This document shows positions 20,729-32,640 of a stretch of 64,000 nt of DNA, one piece after another. The stretch is from Symbiodinium kawagutii (taxonomy: Eukaryota > Sar > Dinophyceae > Suessiales > Symbiodiniaceae). How positions within the stretch are numbered: position 1 is the stretch's first letter; every line of letters starts with the position of its first letter. The position numbers were made by a program, and so were the translations under genes. The stretch lies in assembly GCA_009767595.1 (NCBI GenBank), contig VSDK01011114.1, forward strand, positions 284,331 through 348,330. The letters run 5' to 3'. The notes beneath the pieces were generated by a model that saw only the letters and a list, made by a program, of their open reading frames with translations, was not told the DNA's origin and searched no databases.

Positions 20729-23700
20729 TTATTTCTTGGAATCCTCAGACAACTTCTTCGGAAACAATCCATCCCATTCGGATGGAATACGCAACTTTTT
20801 GTTGCGGCGTAAATACCTATAGACATCTTCCAAATTACAATGTCTCCAGATGGTTTTGTCAAGGGGTTGCAACTTCTTAAAGGTCTCTACTGCCGGTGGA
20901 CACTGCTCAGGGGCCTCCGGTTGGCCTCGACATGTCGCCTTGAGGTCTTCGAGATTGTCAGCAAACTCGCGAGCAAATGCCATCGGGTACACCCTCGGCG
21001 CAGCAGGCAGAGTCTGCACCGTCAACCCGGTGGATGAATGCGGCTGCTGGTTTGGTGTTGATCTTTTATAACATCATCATCACCATCATCATAAATCTGA
21101 GGAATAAAAACCTGGTTGATAATAAACATGATCAATGCTAGATGGTCAGCTACGATTTCAAAGAAGGTTGTGATGCAACCATTGTATTAGAATATTACCA
21201 CCAGAAATTATTCCATACAGTGACAAAACTCTTTTCAGCAACCACCAGATTGAAAGTATATAGTGAAAAGAAAATCTTAGATTTGATCAAGTCAAGTATC
21301 TCTGTACCCCGTAGTTGCTTGGTTCCCTGATAGCGTGCCTTTCCCCCAGCATCTATGAAACGCCGGGCTGTGACAACAGCATTCTGACCCTTCTTCTTCT
21401 TCCACCCCTGGAGAACTCCTTTGTCAAGTCGATATATTGTGGTGGAGTTGCTATAGGCCCAGTGCCTCTTCGGTGTTCGACTTTGGTAATGTGCCATCCA
21501 CCACTTGACGCAAGCCACCTGAGTGTATGACGGTGCTTAAACCGGTGGTGTATTCTCGAGTGCATTCATATAATCAGTGTCAATTTGCAAAACAGTTAGA
21601 ATTTGTAAGGACTAGACTGCATTTGGTCCCCCAGAAGCGAAGATCATCTGCAGTGTGAATCGGAACGCTGGGTAGTATTCAGCCATCGATCCCGATGGCT
21701 GTTCCAGGCTCCACACAGCCCCCAGGCAGGTTGCGAGTAGGATACAAAGACATGTCCTGTGGGGCGCACAGGCGAGAGTCAAAGCTGGAAATCAGGAATG
21801 CAAATCCAACAAGGGATGTTCACACAAAACGTATATGACAGGTACATATGCAGCTATGATTTTCAAGTGGTTAACAAAACTTTTGTTAAAACAAAACATG
21901 GCTTTAATCCTCTCGGCCCAATCCTTTCCAGCAACATGTTTCCGATAACCACAGAGTCATACACTTCGTAACCAAATGCGGTGATTGGGGACCGAAGGCT
22001 TGTGCCCACATTCATTTTGGAAAATGAAGAGCATTTCAGCCCGAAGTGAGTGGCAAAGTTGTCCATCTTGCCACGGAGTAGATAGAAGATGCAAAGCCTG
22101 AGTGATGTTTGTTTTGGTGGTTCAATGTTCCGAAAGGTTCCCAGCATGTTAAAATATATCATTAAGGATCGATGTATTGAAAGTACTAAACTTTAAATTT
22201 AGTTCACCAGGAAACGCGAATCCTGAGGCATGGGTCATATCCATGAAGTTAGATTTTCGGCGAGGTCGTTGTTGACTGTCCATCAAGTCAAAGCGGGCCG
22301 CCTTGTACTGCATGGACTGCATCATGCGGGTCAAGTTTCCCTGGCCTGCAAAGAATTCCAACCACTCATAGTCCTGGCCAACGGGATTTGATGTGATGGA
22401 CAAAGGGCTTGATTACAATTCAATGTGAGATCGTTTACATTGGACACTCAAATCATTTTCCCAAAGGCAAATATACGGCATCGGAATGTTTCATTCAGCT
22501 GGTATGTCCACTATCTTTTAGATCAAAAAACATATGGGTTAATTGTTTTCCTGAGCCATTTCAGTTTAGGAATTCCTCCCCGGGTCCTGCGTGATGTCAT
22601 AACTCCAAACGATCAGCAAGATGATCATGACAAACTCCTGCAATGCTGCTTTGAGATTTTTTTGGTGAACAATATCGGAGCTGCTGCAGTTGATTGAATC
22701 GAGTGAGTGACCAAAAGAGTTCCCAACTTATATCATCAATGTGGTTGATCCTGGAATCTACACGGTTTCAATCTTCGGATCGCTCCTTCGGAACTTGAAG
22801 GCGTAGCAAACGCCAAAGCAAAAGGTCAAGGTTGAACATGGCCGCAAAGAGGGTGACAGCTACCAAATCTCTCAGTTGGCCGATCGATATGCAATGTGAT
22901 TCAGTTTGAAGCTCATCAAATAAAGCTATGAACGTTTCAGTTCCTATGAACCCCACTATATGTGTTGTACCCTTTTACAATTGCAATCATTTAGTGGTGA
23001 GACATGTTCTGCAGCGGCCAGGGTCCAACCCTTGAGGTAATGAGCCATGGTTCAACGCCCAATTTCTGAAGTGAACAATCGCACCAGCTGCATGCCATCA
23101 CGACCCGTATCCATGTTGATCGGTTGGACTCTCAAGTACAAAAGTTCTCTTCATAAGAAGTGATTGATGATCTTTAAACATGCCCTGGATGACGCTTTTG
23201 TTTGAGGGTCCGAACACGAACCTGCCACAGGTTCTTCTGCCTCTTCAGCTGTCGCCAATGGCTTGGCCTGAGCAGGACCGGAGCCATTCGATGAAGGGCT
23301 GATGGACTGGTGGCTGGGACTGACAAGGTGTTGGGGACCAGGGCTGAAACAGAACTGTATAAAGACTACATCGAACGCGGGCCAAGTCAATTCACTTGAG
23401 CAGCCAATTGGTTTTCTTTTTCGTCGCCCCATCTCGTGAGTCTAAGATGTAAATGCGTTTCCAGATCAATTGCTCGGCTGACAAAGCTGGCAAGGGTATA
23501 GATACTGTACACTTCAAGATTAGCACTGACGATTTCTACATGATTTGTATTTTCTATTTCTTGAAGAAAAATATCTTTCAGCTTTCAGCCTTTGCTGCCT
23601 CAACGCTTCAGCTAGTAGAGCTTTGTTTCCAAAAGCCAAACCGGATGAGCTTTCCAAACTTATGACAATTTAACTGACACAAATCATCGATATAATGACC

Positions 23701-26700
23701 ACATAGAACATAATATTTGAAACCATATAACTTTTGATGACCATGAAATTAGGCCTGGATAACAAATCCAGAAGAGGGGTAAGCCACTTTCAACTGCAAG
23801 GTTTTGTGTGCTATACCCACAGCAAGGTGTCTGCACTTTGCCGACCCAGCACACTCCCGCACCGATCTATGTGGCTTAACCACCTCTCGATGAAGGTAAC
23901 TCATCCGATTTCTATGATTGACACACTTCATGTACAGCATCGGTAGCAGCCGCTTTGAGCTGGCCATACACTTCCAACACCTTTTCGTGTTTACTGATGG
24001 TGGTCTCGGGTTCCTTCTCCAGCACATTCTCGACAAAGAGTGCCTTAGTAAAGCGTGAATTGGTTTAAGGGGTGACCCCAGGTGAAATAGATCCACATAA
24101 ATATAAACGAACCGGAACCTTAACAATCACATATATAATTTTGGCTTCAGAATTCTTACTTTATGATCACTGGAATCTATGCACATGAGAAAACGACAAC
24201 ATAGAATGCATTCAAGCTACCAAGAGTTCTGCTGCTTTCAAATTTGCGGCCATCCGACACATTCGGGGGAAGTGTGTGTAGTTGTCACGCATGTATCCGA
24301 AATCTTTGTTTTCAGCCCTGATGGTAAGACCACAGCCAGGTCTCTTCCAATAGATATTCATGCGACATGATTTCACAGGCCAGAGGCGTTCTCGCATCAT
24401 CTCTTGGATTTCATCATCATCATAGTTCAAGCCCTTCACCCATTTGACATACTTCACAATGGTTGTCATCATTTCCTCCTTTGTAGATGGTACTTCTGGC
24501 CTCTCATACTCCTCATCGTTTGGGCATGGTGTGTTTGCCGCCTTCCTCCTTTTCGTTTTCTTTGTGCTGCTGCTGCTCTTATTCTCACCGTCGGTTGCTT
24601 TGTCATGTGCATTGTCGGCTGCTGTGTTCTCAGCTTTGTTCTTACGTTTTGATTTTTTGTTTGCGATTTCCTTTGCTTGCTCATCATTTGCCGCCTCAGC
24701 GGTCTGCCCATCACCACTGTTTGCCTTTGCTTTGCTTTTGTTCTTACGCTTGGGCTGAATCTCGCTCTTTGGTTTTGCTTCAGCATGCTCTTCCTTTTTG
24801 CGTCTCCTTTTCTGATCACCATTCTGCATTTCATCTTGGTCCTCGGCTTTATTCTTTTGTTTGCGTTTGCCATCATCCTGTGCTGCACTGCCTGCAACGT
24901 TGTCATGCTGTGGCTTTCTGCGCTTTGTCTTTGCTGTTGCTTCGCTGGATGCGGGCTCTTCCCATTGGGAAAGCTCATGTTTGCTGCACTGACCATCCAA
25001 GAAGGCCGCACTGTCCCATGCCCAGGCCTCCCGTTCCTTTTCATCATCATAGTGCCATCCTGAAGCCCATCCTGCAGCCTCATCCGTGCCCCAAGCAACC
25101 CACTCATCAGAGGTATAACCATAATACATATCAAGTTGTTTTTGGTCCTTTGCTGATCGTGTAGACTTGGTCACTGGTTCTTTCTTCTCTTTGGTTTCTT
25201 TCTTTTTGGCTCTGGTTGCTGAAGCACCGGTGGGTTGTCCATCAGCCTCTTGGCACCCTCGGCCTCCACGACCTCTGCCTCCCCTCCCACGCCCACGACC
25301 CCTTCCTCTACCTGGTGCCTTAACCTGGTCGTTCTCATCATTTGAATCCTCAGCTTCCGCTTTGTTTTTGGCCTTCAACTGATCCATCCTGGTTGTCTCA
25401 GCTTTTGCAGGCGGCACCTGTCGCAAGATGTGAAAAAAAACGAACATGAAAACCAGAATGAGATGAACTTAAGTTAGATCAACCATGTAGTGAAAGTGAT
25501 TTGGCAAGATATGAACAATTGCATATAGGAATAAGTCGCACAATGTTGAATCAACAACGTTCAAAAGCAAAACTGGCCTCACCATCACTTTCGGTAAACT
25601 CTGCAGGCTTTTGGTTTGCTTCAGGTGGAGGTTTGGGTTTGGCTGCTGCAGCTTGGGATGTTGGGTCAATTGACTTTGATGGGTCAAGGTCAATTGTCTC
25701 TGCTGGGGCTGCTGGCTTTGCTGGAGGCTCTGCTGGGGTATCTGATGGGGGCTTTGCCGGGGGCTCTGCTGGTAGCTCTACTGGGGGCTGTGGTGCGATT
25801 GGCTCCGGTGTGGCAGGTGGCTCTGCTGGAGCACTTGGCTCTGCTGGAGCACTTGGCTCTGCTGGAACAAGTGCTTGCCCTTTGCTTTGGTAAATGCACC
25901 GTTTTGCTTCAGCTGAATGATTTGGCGAAATCAGCTTGTCGGGCTCTGCTGGTGTTGCTGCTGACATCACGTCGATTAATTGAGTTTCCATTTGGTCGGG
26001 TGGTTTTGTTTGCGTTGTCTCATTGGTCTTTGTTCCTGGATCAAAAACTGAAAAGAAAATTGAAAACACATATGAACATTGAAAAAATTAACCATGCAAT
26101 CATTCAAAACTTGACCAACCAACCCATGTATGTATGATGTACTCTCACTGTATCTCCTTCGGACTCTGATGACGCACAGCTCGGCATTGCACCACCAGAC
26201 TTGGCTGCCTTGATCCTCGGTGGCTGGGCTATGTACATATAGCGTGTTGATAGTGAGTTGTTGGAACAACATCTTTAACACATGAAAATGGATGCGTTGA
26301 GATTGTGGTTTATTCGAAACTATAAAGTCATGCATGTATTAGTTGATATTTTTCCGTAGCAGTTTCAGTAGAAATGTAAACGTATATAGTGCACAATTGT
26401 GGGTATTGACTGATTGCTGGCCGGAAGCTGTTGCAACTGTGCAAGAAGTGCTTCTCTTCTTTTCTTTAGATCTTCGCGCTTACCTTGAGATTGGTAATGC
26501 ACGATAGTGAATGAATCATCGTTTAACTGCAATCACATTTCACACAAATTTAATAAGTGGTATTGAACTAATTCACATTGTTGCGAACAATGGCACTCTG
26601 AGAAAGCTTTTCTGCAACAGGCTTGTCATGTTCTTGACTCTTCTTTGGTTCTTCTGTCGGTTCCTCAATCACCTTTACCTCAGCATCCTTTGCCTCAACC

Positions 26701-28067
26701 TTGCATTCATTGTTTCCCCCTGCATCAACCTTGTTCTCGGGATCCTTCAGGAGGGGTTTGGTACCATCCCCACCCGTGGCGTCAGCATCAACCTCGCTGT
26801 CACTGCTGGAATCTGATGACACCTCACTGTCCATGCTGTCGGGATCATCACGGTCGCCCCACACATCCTCGTCTTCACCGTCCTGGGGTGGGGTCAGAAA
26901 GCTAAAGGTGGAACTTAGATAGGTCGAATGTGGGAACATGTGAGTGTCCGTGTGTGTGTGTATGCCTGCATGCATATATTTACAAAGAGTTCAGCCGATA
27001 CTACATATGTTGCGTGCAAAATTGGAACTTGTCAGGTTTTTTTTTGCGTGTACGGAAGTGATAAACACAGTTAAAGTAATATAATTACCTCTTTCAAGAT
27101 CGGTTTTCAACACAGTCCTGAAGACTGCCAGCACTACCTCGTGCAAGACGTGCTGCTTTACGATCTGCAATCTTTGTGTTGATATCGTTGACCACATCCT
27201 GCATAGCGGGCCATAGCTGCAACATTGAGCAATCAATGCAGAAATAAATTGATACAATCCTTGATGGTCCTTGTCAGTATGTCAATCGTGGTGCTAACAT
27301 GGATGACGCGTACACAAAATGTGTCGCTACCATGTTTTCAAAGTTGAGAATGTTCATAGTTGTTTTTTTTCTCACCGCTCAGCTCCATATCGATTTACCC
27401 CTCTCCCCACCCCTCTCCCTCCCAACAAACCTGAAGTGAAGAATCAAGCTCCAAGCAGATTTGCTGAAACTCAGGTACCTTGCGGGCAGTTGGCGTTCCA
27501 GCAGTTGTTGATGTGTTGTTAGGGAAAAATTGCTAGAGGTAACGCAAGTATGATCACACATTTTCTATTTGCATAAACTCCTATAATCCAATACATGACA
27601 TATATAAGATGAAATATTTGAAACACTCTGCGCTATACGTGTAAACAAGTTGCTTCAGAGACTTCTCTGCGGCGAACTTTCATCTTGATGAAGACCAGAA
27701 GTTTCCTAATCCTCCAGCTCAATCCCACAATGTCGGGCGCATCGTCCCTTTGGGTGCCACGCTTGTTCTTCACATAAACATATTCCACTTCATCCCTCAA
27801 CTTTTCAACATTGGGGAGTGGCTTGTTCTCGGTAAGGCTCATTCGGGTAATCAAGGGCTGCAACACCTCCACATTGGCAACGCTTTGGGCGATGTCTTCC
27901 CCCTTACCCACTAGGAGATCCTCACCATCTCGAAGCCGGTCACGAATCTTGGTGTTGCCATCCCAATCCAAGTGCAGATCAGCAATCTCAAGAGTCTCAG
28001 GGTTCTCTACCTTGGGGCGACCAGCTGGTCTATGTGATCGTTTTCGGGCTTTCTTTTCCTCGGTCAT
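20729..28067 (-). CDS. Multi-exon gene encoding a methyltransferase-like protein (C5-MTase-like motif order)
   Basis: This gene has about 19 exons on the minus strand. Phase-checked exons: 27663-28067 (ATG at 28067, context ACCATGACC), 27431-27532, 27118-27216, 26597-26882, 26411-26483, 26149-26228, 23927-24043, 22216-22373, 21924-22097, 21618-21756, 21303-21518 and 20729-21013 (stop TAA). Approximate: 25583-26047, 24221-25417, 23817-23885, 23575-23660, 23405-23540, 23170-23330 and 22770-22900. The N-terminal half is disordered: acidic Asp/Ser block, Pro/Ala/Glu repeats, an RGRGRGRGGRGRGG box and Lys/Arg/Glu-rich stretches, suggesting a nuclear or RNA-binding context. The C-terminal exons read YEWLEFFAGQGNLTRMMQ, then RFDLMD, GLKCSSFSKMNVGT and LEQPSGSMAEYYP. 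FFAGxG, CSSFS and LEQP fall where motifs I, IV (PCQxFS) and VI (ENV) lie in DNA cytosine-5 methyltransferases. The Pro-Cys-Gln and Glu-Asn-Val residues are altered, so catalysis is unproven. I recall this family as expanded in dinoflagellates. Confidence 0.8.
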
Positions 28068-28095
28068 GGTGAAAAAGGTGGCCACACCACCGATG

Positions 28096-28118
28096 CTTGA
28101 GCAAGAAAATGGCTAAAG
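28096..28118 (-). other. Degenerate (relict) dinoflagellate spliced-leader sequence
   Basis: Read on the minus strand this is TAGCCATTTT, then CTT, then GCTCAAG. The conserved dinoflagellate spliced leader ends TAGCCATTTT-G-GCTCAAG, so the match is 10 bases, a two-base insertion with one changed base, and 7 bases, in the right order. Its 3' end is 28 nt upstream of the start ATG at 28067, where a leader would be found in a mature mRNA. Genomic relict leaders are known in dinoflagellates and are explained by reinsertion of processed mRNA. A chance match cannot be excluded. Confidence 0.55.
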
Positions 28119-28139
28119 AACGAACATGATCAACCCAGC

Positions 28140-28360
28140 TTATGGCCATGCATGTTTTGCACTTGTATGCATTGCCATCCACTCCTTTCCACTTCCATGC
28201 ACTGACCCTTTCGGCACATGTTGGTTCTCACCACCGCTGCGAGGACTGAGTATCCGAGCTGATTTGCCGAAGCCGAGCGTGATGCCATTGTGCAAAAAGC
28301 TGGCCATGGCAGATGGGTCTGTGACCGGATCTGGTGCAAAGGGTTCTTGATGAATTGTTT
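28140..28360 (-). CDS. Putative exon upstream of the MTase-like gene
   Basis: The minus strand is open with a protein-like stretch EPFAPDPVTDPSAMASFLHN then GITLGFGKSARILSPRSGGE. It lies upstream of the relict leader, so it is more likely the 3' part of a neighbouring gene than part of the MTase-like gene. Boundaries are approximate. Confidence 0.35.
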
Positions 28361-28610
28361 TTGTTGGACATTGGATATTATAGTCCATAGTCGACCCCAG
28401 AGCAGAAAATTTGAAGTGGTCCACCTATTGGGCTGATGAACGTTGTCGCTGGATGTCAAGGACTTAATAGATCTTAATAGAAATCTACATCAGGTGAATA
28501 TCTCCAACCATGGGGCCAGCCAGTGACACCGGCTGCTCTGGTAGCTTGATCAAAATCATCTTGGCGCCTGGGCTTCGGTGCTGGAGGCAGAAGGAACAGC
28601 CAACATTCCC

Positions 28611-28725
28611 AAAATAAAGGGTTTGGAGAAAACATGATGTTTCGGATGGAAAACCGATGTTTCGGCAAATTCTGTGGCAAACACGATGTTTCAGATGATA
28701 CCCTTTCTTTTTAAAGGGTTTGGAA
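28611..28725. repeat. Interspersed CCGATGTTT repeat (copy 3)
   Basis: It begins AAAATAAAGGGTTTGG, contains ATGATGTTTCGG, ACCGATGTTTCGG and ACGATGTTTCAG, and ends CCCTTTCTTTTTAAAGGGTTTGG-like. It belongs to the same family as 12566 and the 20.3-kb tandem. Confidence 0.65.
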
Positions 28726-28908
28726 GCTCAGGGTAGTAGTAGTTGTTTCACCATTATCGTCGGCTATTATCGCCTGCTACTAGCCATTTTAACACACATC
28801 ATCAAGTAAATGAACCAACAACTACTACTAGTTGGATTGGCTATTTTACCCTGCTATTAGTTGTTGGCTATACGCCATTTTACCCATCATCAGCTACCAA
28901 CAACTAAC

Positions 28909-29040
28909 CGTCCGTTGCCGTGGAGCCCTCAGCACTGGCAGCCAACTTAGCCACATCACTCGGCGTCCCAGATACGAGTCTCTTCGATCTCCTCACAAGG
29001 GGAGAGGCCACGGTAACAACCAGCGATACAAAACGCAGCC
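28909..29040 (-). CDS. Putative exon, frame ambiguous
   Basis: Acceptor CCGCAAG (29041) and donor CGGACG|GTTAGT (28908) bound 132 bp of GC-rich sequence. One frame reads LRFVSLVVTVASPLVRRSKR and another reads GLSPCEEIEETRIWDAE before a stop. A composition shift supports an exon, but I cannot choose the frame. Confidence 0.35.
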
Positions 29041-29189
29041 CTTGCGGGAGTGGGGATGATAGCATGGCATAGCATAGCAGCACATTGATATGGCGATGAG
29101 TCAATACCAACCATCCAAAACTGAGGTTTTACATATCAAAAACCTGGATAGGTGAAAAACAGTGAGCATCCCAACAGCCTGACTCATTG

Positions 29190-31050
29190 AAGTTCATTTC
29201 TGGGAACAGCCAGGGGGTACAGGGGCCACCCTATTGCCATATCCTGACTGCATGGTACTCCCCAAATATCGATGGCACAGCTCATGATCATCTCCAACTG
29301 CTCAAATGGGTGTGTGGAATGCGGAGGCAATTTAGTTTATCACCAACAATTTCTCCCAAGTGTGCCTACACCAAGAGTAGTGCCACCGACCTGCGCTTTG
29401 AAGCTCTCTTGCAAACAGGGCTATCGCTAGAACAATTGAACACAACCAGCCATCCATTATCGACCATTTCTAACATCAATGGCCAAGGTTCTATATTGAA
29501 CATTTCAGGGTAAGTGTCATTTAATCACAAGTGGATGATAAGTTGTCGATATTTTTCTTGGCTACGTCGATCCAAACTACCATCAATGAATCAACTGGTG
29601 GCTATTCTTGGTCAGGTTTTCCAATCACGATTGCGACCATATTGTTCATTATTAGTTATGAACCGTTTGTTGATAATGATACAACAACAATCCAACTAAA
29701 ACCAACATGATTATGGTGCTAATGACCAATGTATTCCCTATGAATAATGGGTAGCCCCTACTATCAACCATGCATTAACTAACAATCAATTAACCATCAC
29801 TAGCCATTAACAAACCATGATTTGACCATCACAACCATTGGCCAGATCATCAACCATCACTTCTCAACCATTTAAGCATCATGTCACCCATCATTTAACC
29901 ATCCACTTGCCGTCAGCTCAAAATTACCAACTCACCACTGAACTCCAAATTCACTAGCTTTTCGCAACATGTGGCAACCATAACCATGAATTTTCCCATC
30001 ATTTTCCCATCAAACCATTCACCATTTCACCCATCAAATCACTGAAAATCACCAATTCCGCCCATGATTTTCCCATCACTTCCGTGCCACGGCAAGCCGT
30101 TGGCCATGGCCACCGGGGCTCCTCCAGGGCCGAGCTGCGCAGGTGCCACGCCCGGGCGCCGTGGCGGCGCTCCGTTACCGGCAGCCCGTGCCATTCGCCC
30201 CAGCCCCGCAGGACGCCCAGCAGATCCGAGCAACCTCCCAGGCTCGGCGGCCATGGCCATGGCACCAGGGAGGTGCCGGTGCCACCAGGGAAGGATGGAC
30301 CAACCGCTTCGCGCGACCCAAGCAGTGACTTCAGTTGCACCAGTTTTGAAACTGATGATTTTGAAACTGTACAGAGTTACAGCTGAGTTGAGAATGGTTG
30401 ATGCTAGCTGTCAGTGGTTGACGATCATGATCGACCATGGCTCAATCGAACCAGCCTGGGGCGGTGGTCACCTTGAATTGTTAGGTTAATGGTAAGGAAT
30501 TACAACTCCTTGTGGAGCTGATGTTATGGTTGATCGTTGGTGATGGAGTTGATGATGCTTAGCTGTTGATGATCAGTCGAATTGACGACTGGTTCTGAAA
30601 CAAATTGACCAATCAGCGGGATCAATAGTCCACTGATTATTCGCTGATTAGTCTACCTCTGGCAGTCTCACCTAGCAATGGAACATCCACCTGTTGTAGA
30701 TCATTTACCTACAATCGTCATTGTCCATTGCTAATGTTCATGATGATCATCATGACTATGTGGCTGAAAAATATGTATATACTCCGTTACAAACTGATTA
30801 ACCCCTAATTTAGCTAATTTAAAATCACATACACCTTGCCTGTTTACCGCTTGCTTAGCTGATTATAATACTTCATAATTAAGCTGGTTCATCAACTGGT
30901 CAGCCGGAGCTGGTTCTCAGGGGATGATCTGGCGGAATCCCAGATACAGCAAGGCAGGTAAGTAGGGAAGCAACATCACTATGGAGAGTGTCGGAATGTT
31001 GGCCACTATCTTCATCGACCATCACCATGTTCCAGCAATCATTTTTCTGG
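29190..31050. other. Mostly noncoding; GC-rich island 30080-30330 of unclear coding status
   Basis: AT-rich AACCATCA-type sequence flanks a GC-rich island (30084-30330) open on both strands in several frames. Its plus-strand frames read Arg/Pro/Ala-rich and its minus-strand frames Gly/Trp/Pro-rich. It could contain an exon, but no reading is convincing. Confidence 0.3.
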
Positions 31051-31256
31051 TTCTAGTTGGCTCTCCAACACTTCCGTGGCCACCTGAAACCATTGAGTAA
31101 CAATATATCTATTCAAGTCAACCGTCCAACATCATCCAACCATCCAAGGTTGGTAGCATCCCCTCCGATCCATCCAGGCCCACCCCTCCAGGCTCACCAC
31201 CCATCCAGGCCCACCACCCACCCACCACTGCCCTCGCCTAGGCCTTCGCCGGAGAC

Positions 31257-31320
31257 CTCCTCAGCGATCTGCCGATGCACCCGGCGCGCTTCGAAGCGGC
31301 GACCGCTGTCGAAGCTGCTG
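31257..31320 (-). CDS. Putative small exon
   Basis: Acceptor GCCTGCAG (31321) and donor GAG|GTCTCC (31256) bracket 64 bp reading DSGRRFEARRVHRQIAEE on the minus strand with high GC3. The gene is unknown. Confidence 0.4.
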
Positions 31321-31399
31321 CTGCAGGCACCTCAGTGGAGCAACGGAGCTGCTGGGGTCACGTGGAACGCACGTCACGTCACGTTGACATGTGGAACTT

Positions 31400-32110
31400 G
31401 TGACGTGAACCTTCAGAAATGTTATGATCTAATTAGTTAGCTATGGTTATGTCATGGAACTTGTTATTGTTAGGATCTTAAGCATGTCAGCTGTGGGGTG
31501 ACGATACCTTTGTTGACAGGTTATTGACTGTTTTAATCTGTTTAGGAGTTACGTTTAAGCATATTTAAGCATAACAAATTGTGTTTAAGCATAGCTAATA
31601 AGATTATTGACTTATATTGAACCATCCCATCATCATTGAAGTCATCATTCACCAGTTTGACGTTTATTTAACCGTTGATGGTGGGTCGATAGATTGTGGA
31701 TGATGGTTTGCTAAGATCCAAAGAAAATGATGATCAATCTATTATTTAGTTGCTGGCCGGTCTTGGTAACTGCTTGGTCTCTGAAGGACATAATGATACA
31801 CTGATACCGGTGGCTCCCAGCTGCTCCATCCGAAGCACCAGCCAGTATTAACCACCGTGGAAGTGATAAGGGAAACCCAACTGGCGCACAAAGACGCATG
31901 GTTCTTCGCCTATGGTGCCGCACCCCCACAGAAACAGCTCAGTTCTCAGAAGCCATTGCTTTTTTAAGTCATGACAGGATACCACCATGGTTCATAACGT
32001 CAGTCAATGTCAATGATCATCACTGCCGTACAATTGGTTCTCATTATCTATAAAGTGTGACAGGTAATGATAACGATTTGCCCTGGCTACTAATCAATAG
32101 TCTGACCAAA
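31400..32110. other. No gene seen
   Basis: AT-rich sequence with TTAAGCATA repeats near 31550-31590. I find no exon with paired splice signals. Confidence 0.4.
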
Positions 32111-32138
32111 GATATTGTTCAAGAATCAGTCAATCTGT

Positions 32139-32200
32139 TCTACCCCTGGTTCCCCTATCATTAACCATTGTTATTATTGTTGGTCATTATCCCCAACGTG
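32139..32200. mobile_element. Fragment of inverted-repeat family 3
   Basis: It carries CCCTGGTTCCCCTATCATTA, CCATTGTTATTATTG and GGTCATTATCCCC, matching the interior of the TGGGTCAA elements at 1.2 and 58 kb. Both termini appear lost. Confidence 0.55.
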
Positions 32201-32429
32201 CGAATTTCTGAACAGCGACTTGAGCGGATCGATCGATGGTTGCAGCTTACGAAGTCGGTGTATCGATCATCCAAGGACCTTCACGACCTGGCATGAGGTG
32301 ATGTACATAGCCCTGTGTGGGCTGGGAGAGCAGCACGTTCCACCTGTGTCGTGCGTGTTGTATCTGCAGGTAAAAGCGGTAAAAGTGGTCATTATCCCCC
32401 ATGAAATTGTTGGTGAATATTGGTTGCCA

Positions 32430-32640
32430 TAGCCAAGATTAGCCATTTCAGCGACAAATACACGAGCAACCAGCGGCCCAGCGGCTGTGATTCGATCCCA
32501 CCAGGAGCAGTTCAACCACTTTCCGCCACCAGGGCCATCTCCACGCGGCCAAGGCACCGCCGGAGAAGGGCCAAGTTGCAGCATTCAACGCTGCCGCAGC
32601 GGACACGGCCACCTGGAAGGACTGCAAGCTACGTGCCATG
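32430..32640. other. GC-rich coding-like island, frame unresolved
   Basis: GC content jumps here, as it does at real exons elsewhere in the window. Frames are open on both strands (minus: KWLNCSWWDRITAAGPLVAR). No donor/acceptor pair could be settled. Confidence 0.25.

Noticed and set aside
24404..25164. Plus-strand ORFs of up to 225 codons rich in Leu/Cys/Phe/Ser
   Set aside because: They are antisense shadows of the Lys/Arg/Glu-rich exon 24221-25417 of the MTase-like gene, whose frame continues across phased splice sites.
25501..26137. Plus-strand ORFs of 130 and 173 codons rich in Gly/Ala/Ser or Leu/Ala
   Set aside because: They are antisense to the Pro/Ala/Glu-rich exon 25583-26047, which has an acceptor and a donor on the minus strand.
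30084..30330. GC-rich island open on both strands, initially considered a two-strand gene pair
   Set aside because: High GC alone removes stops on both strands. Neither strand gave a protein-like sequence with matching splice sites.
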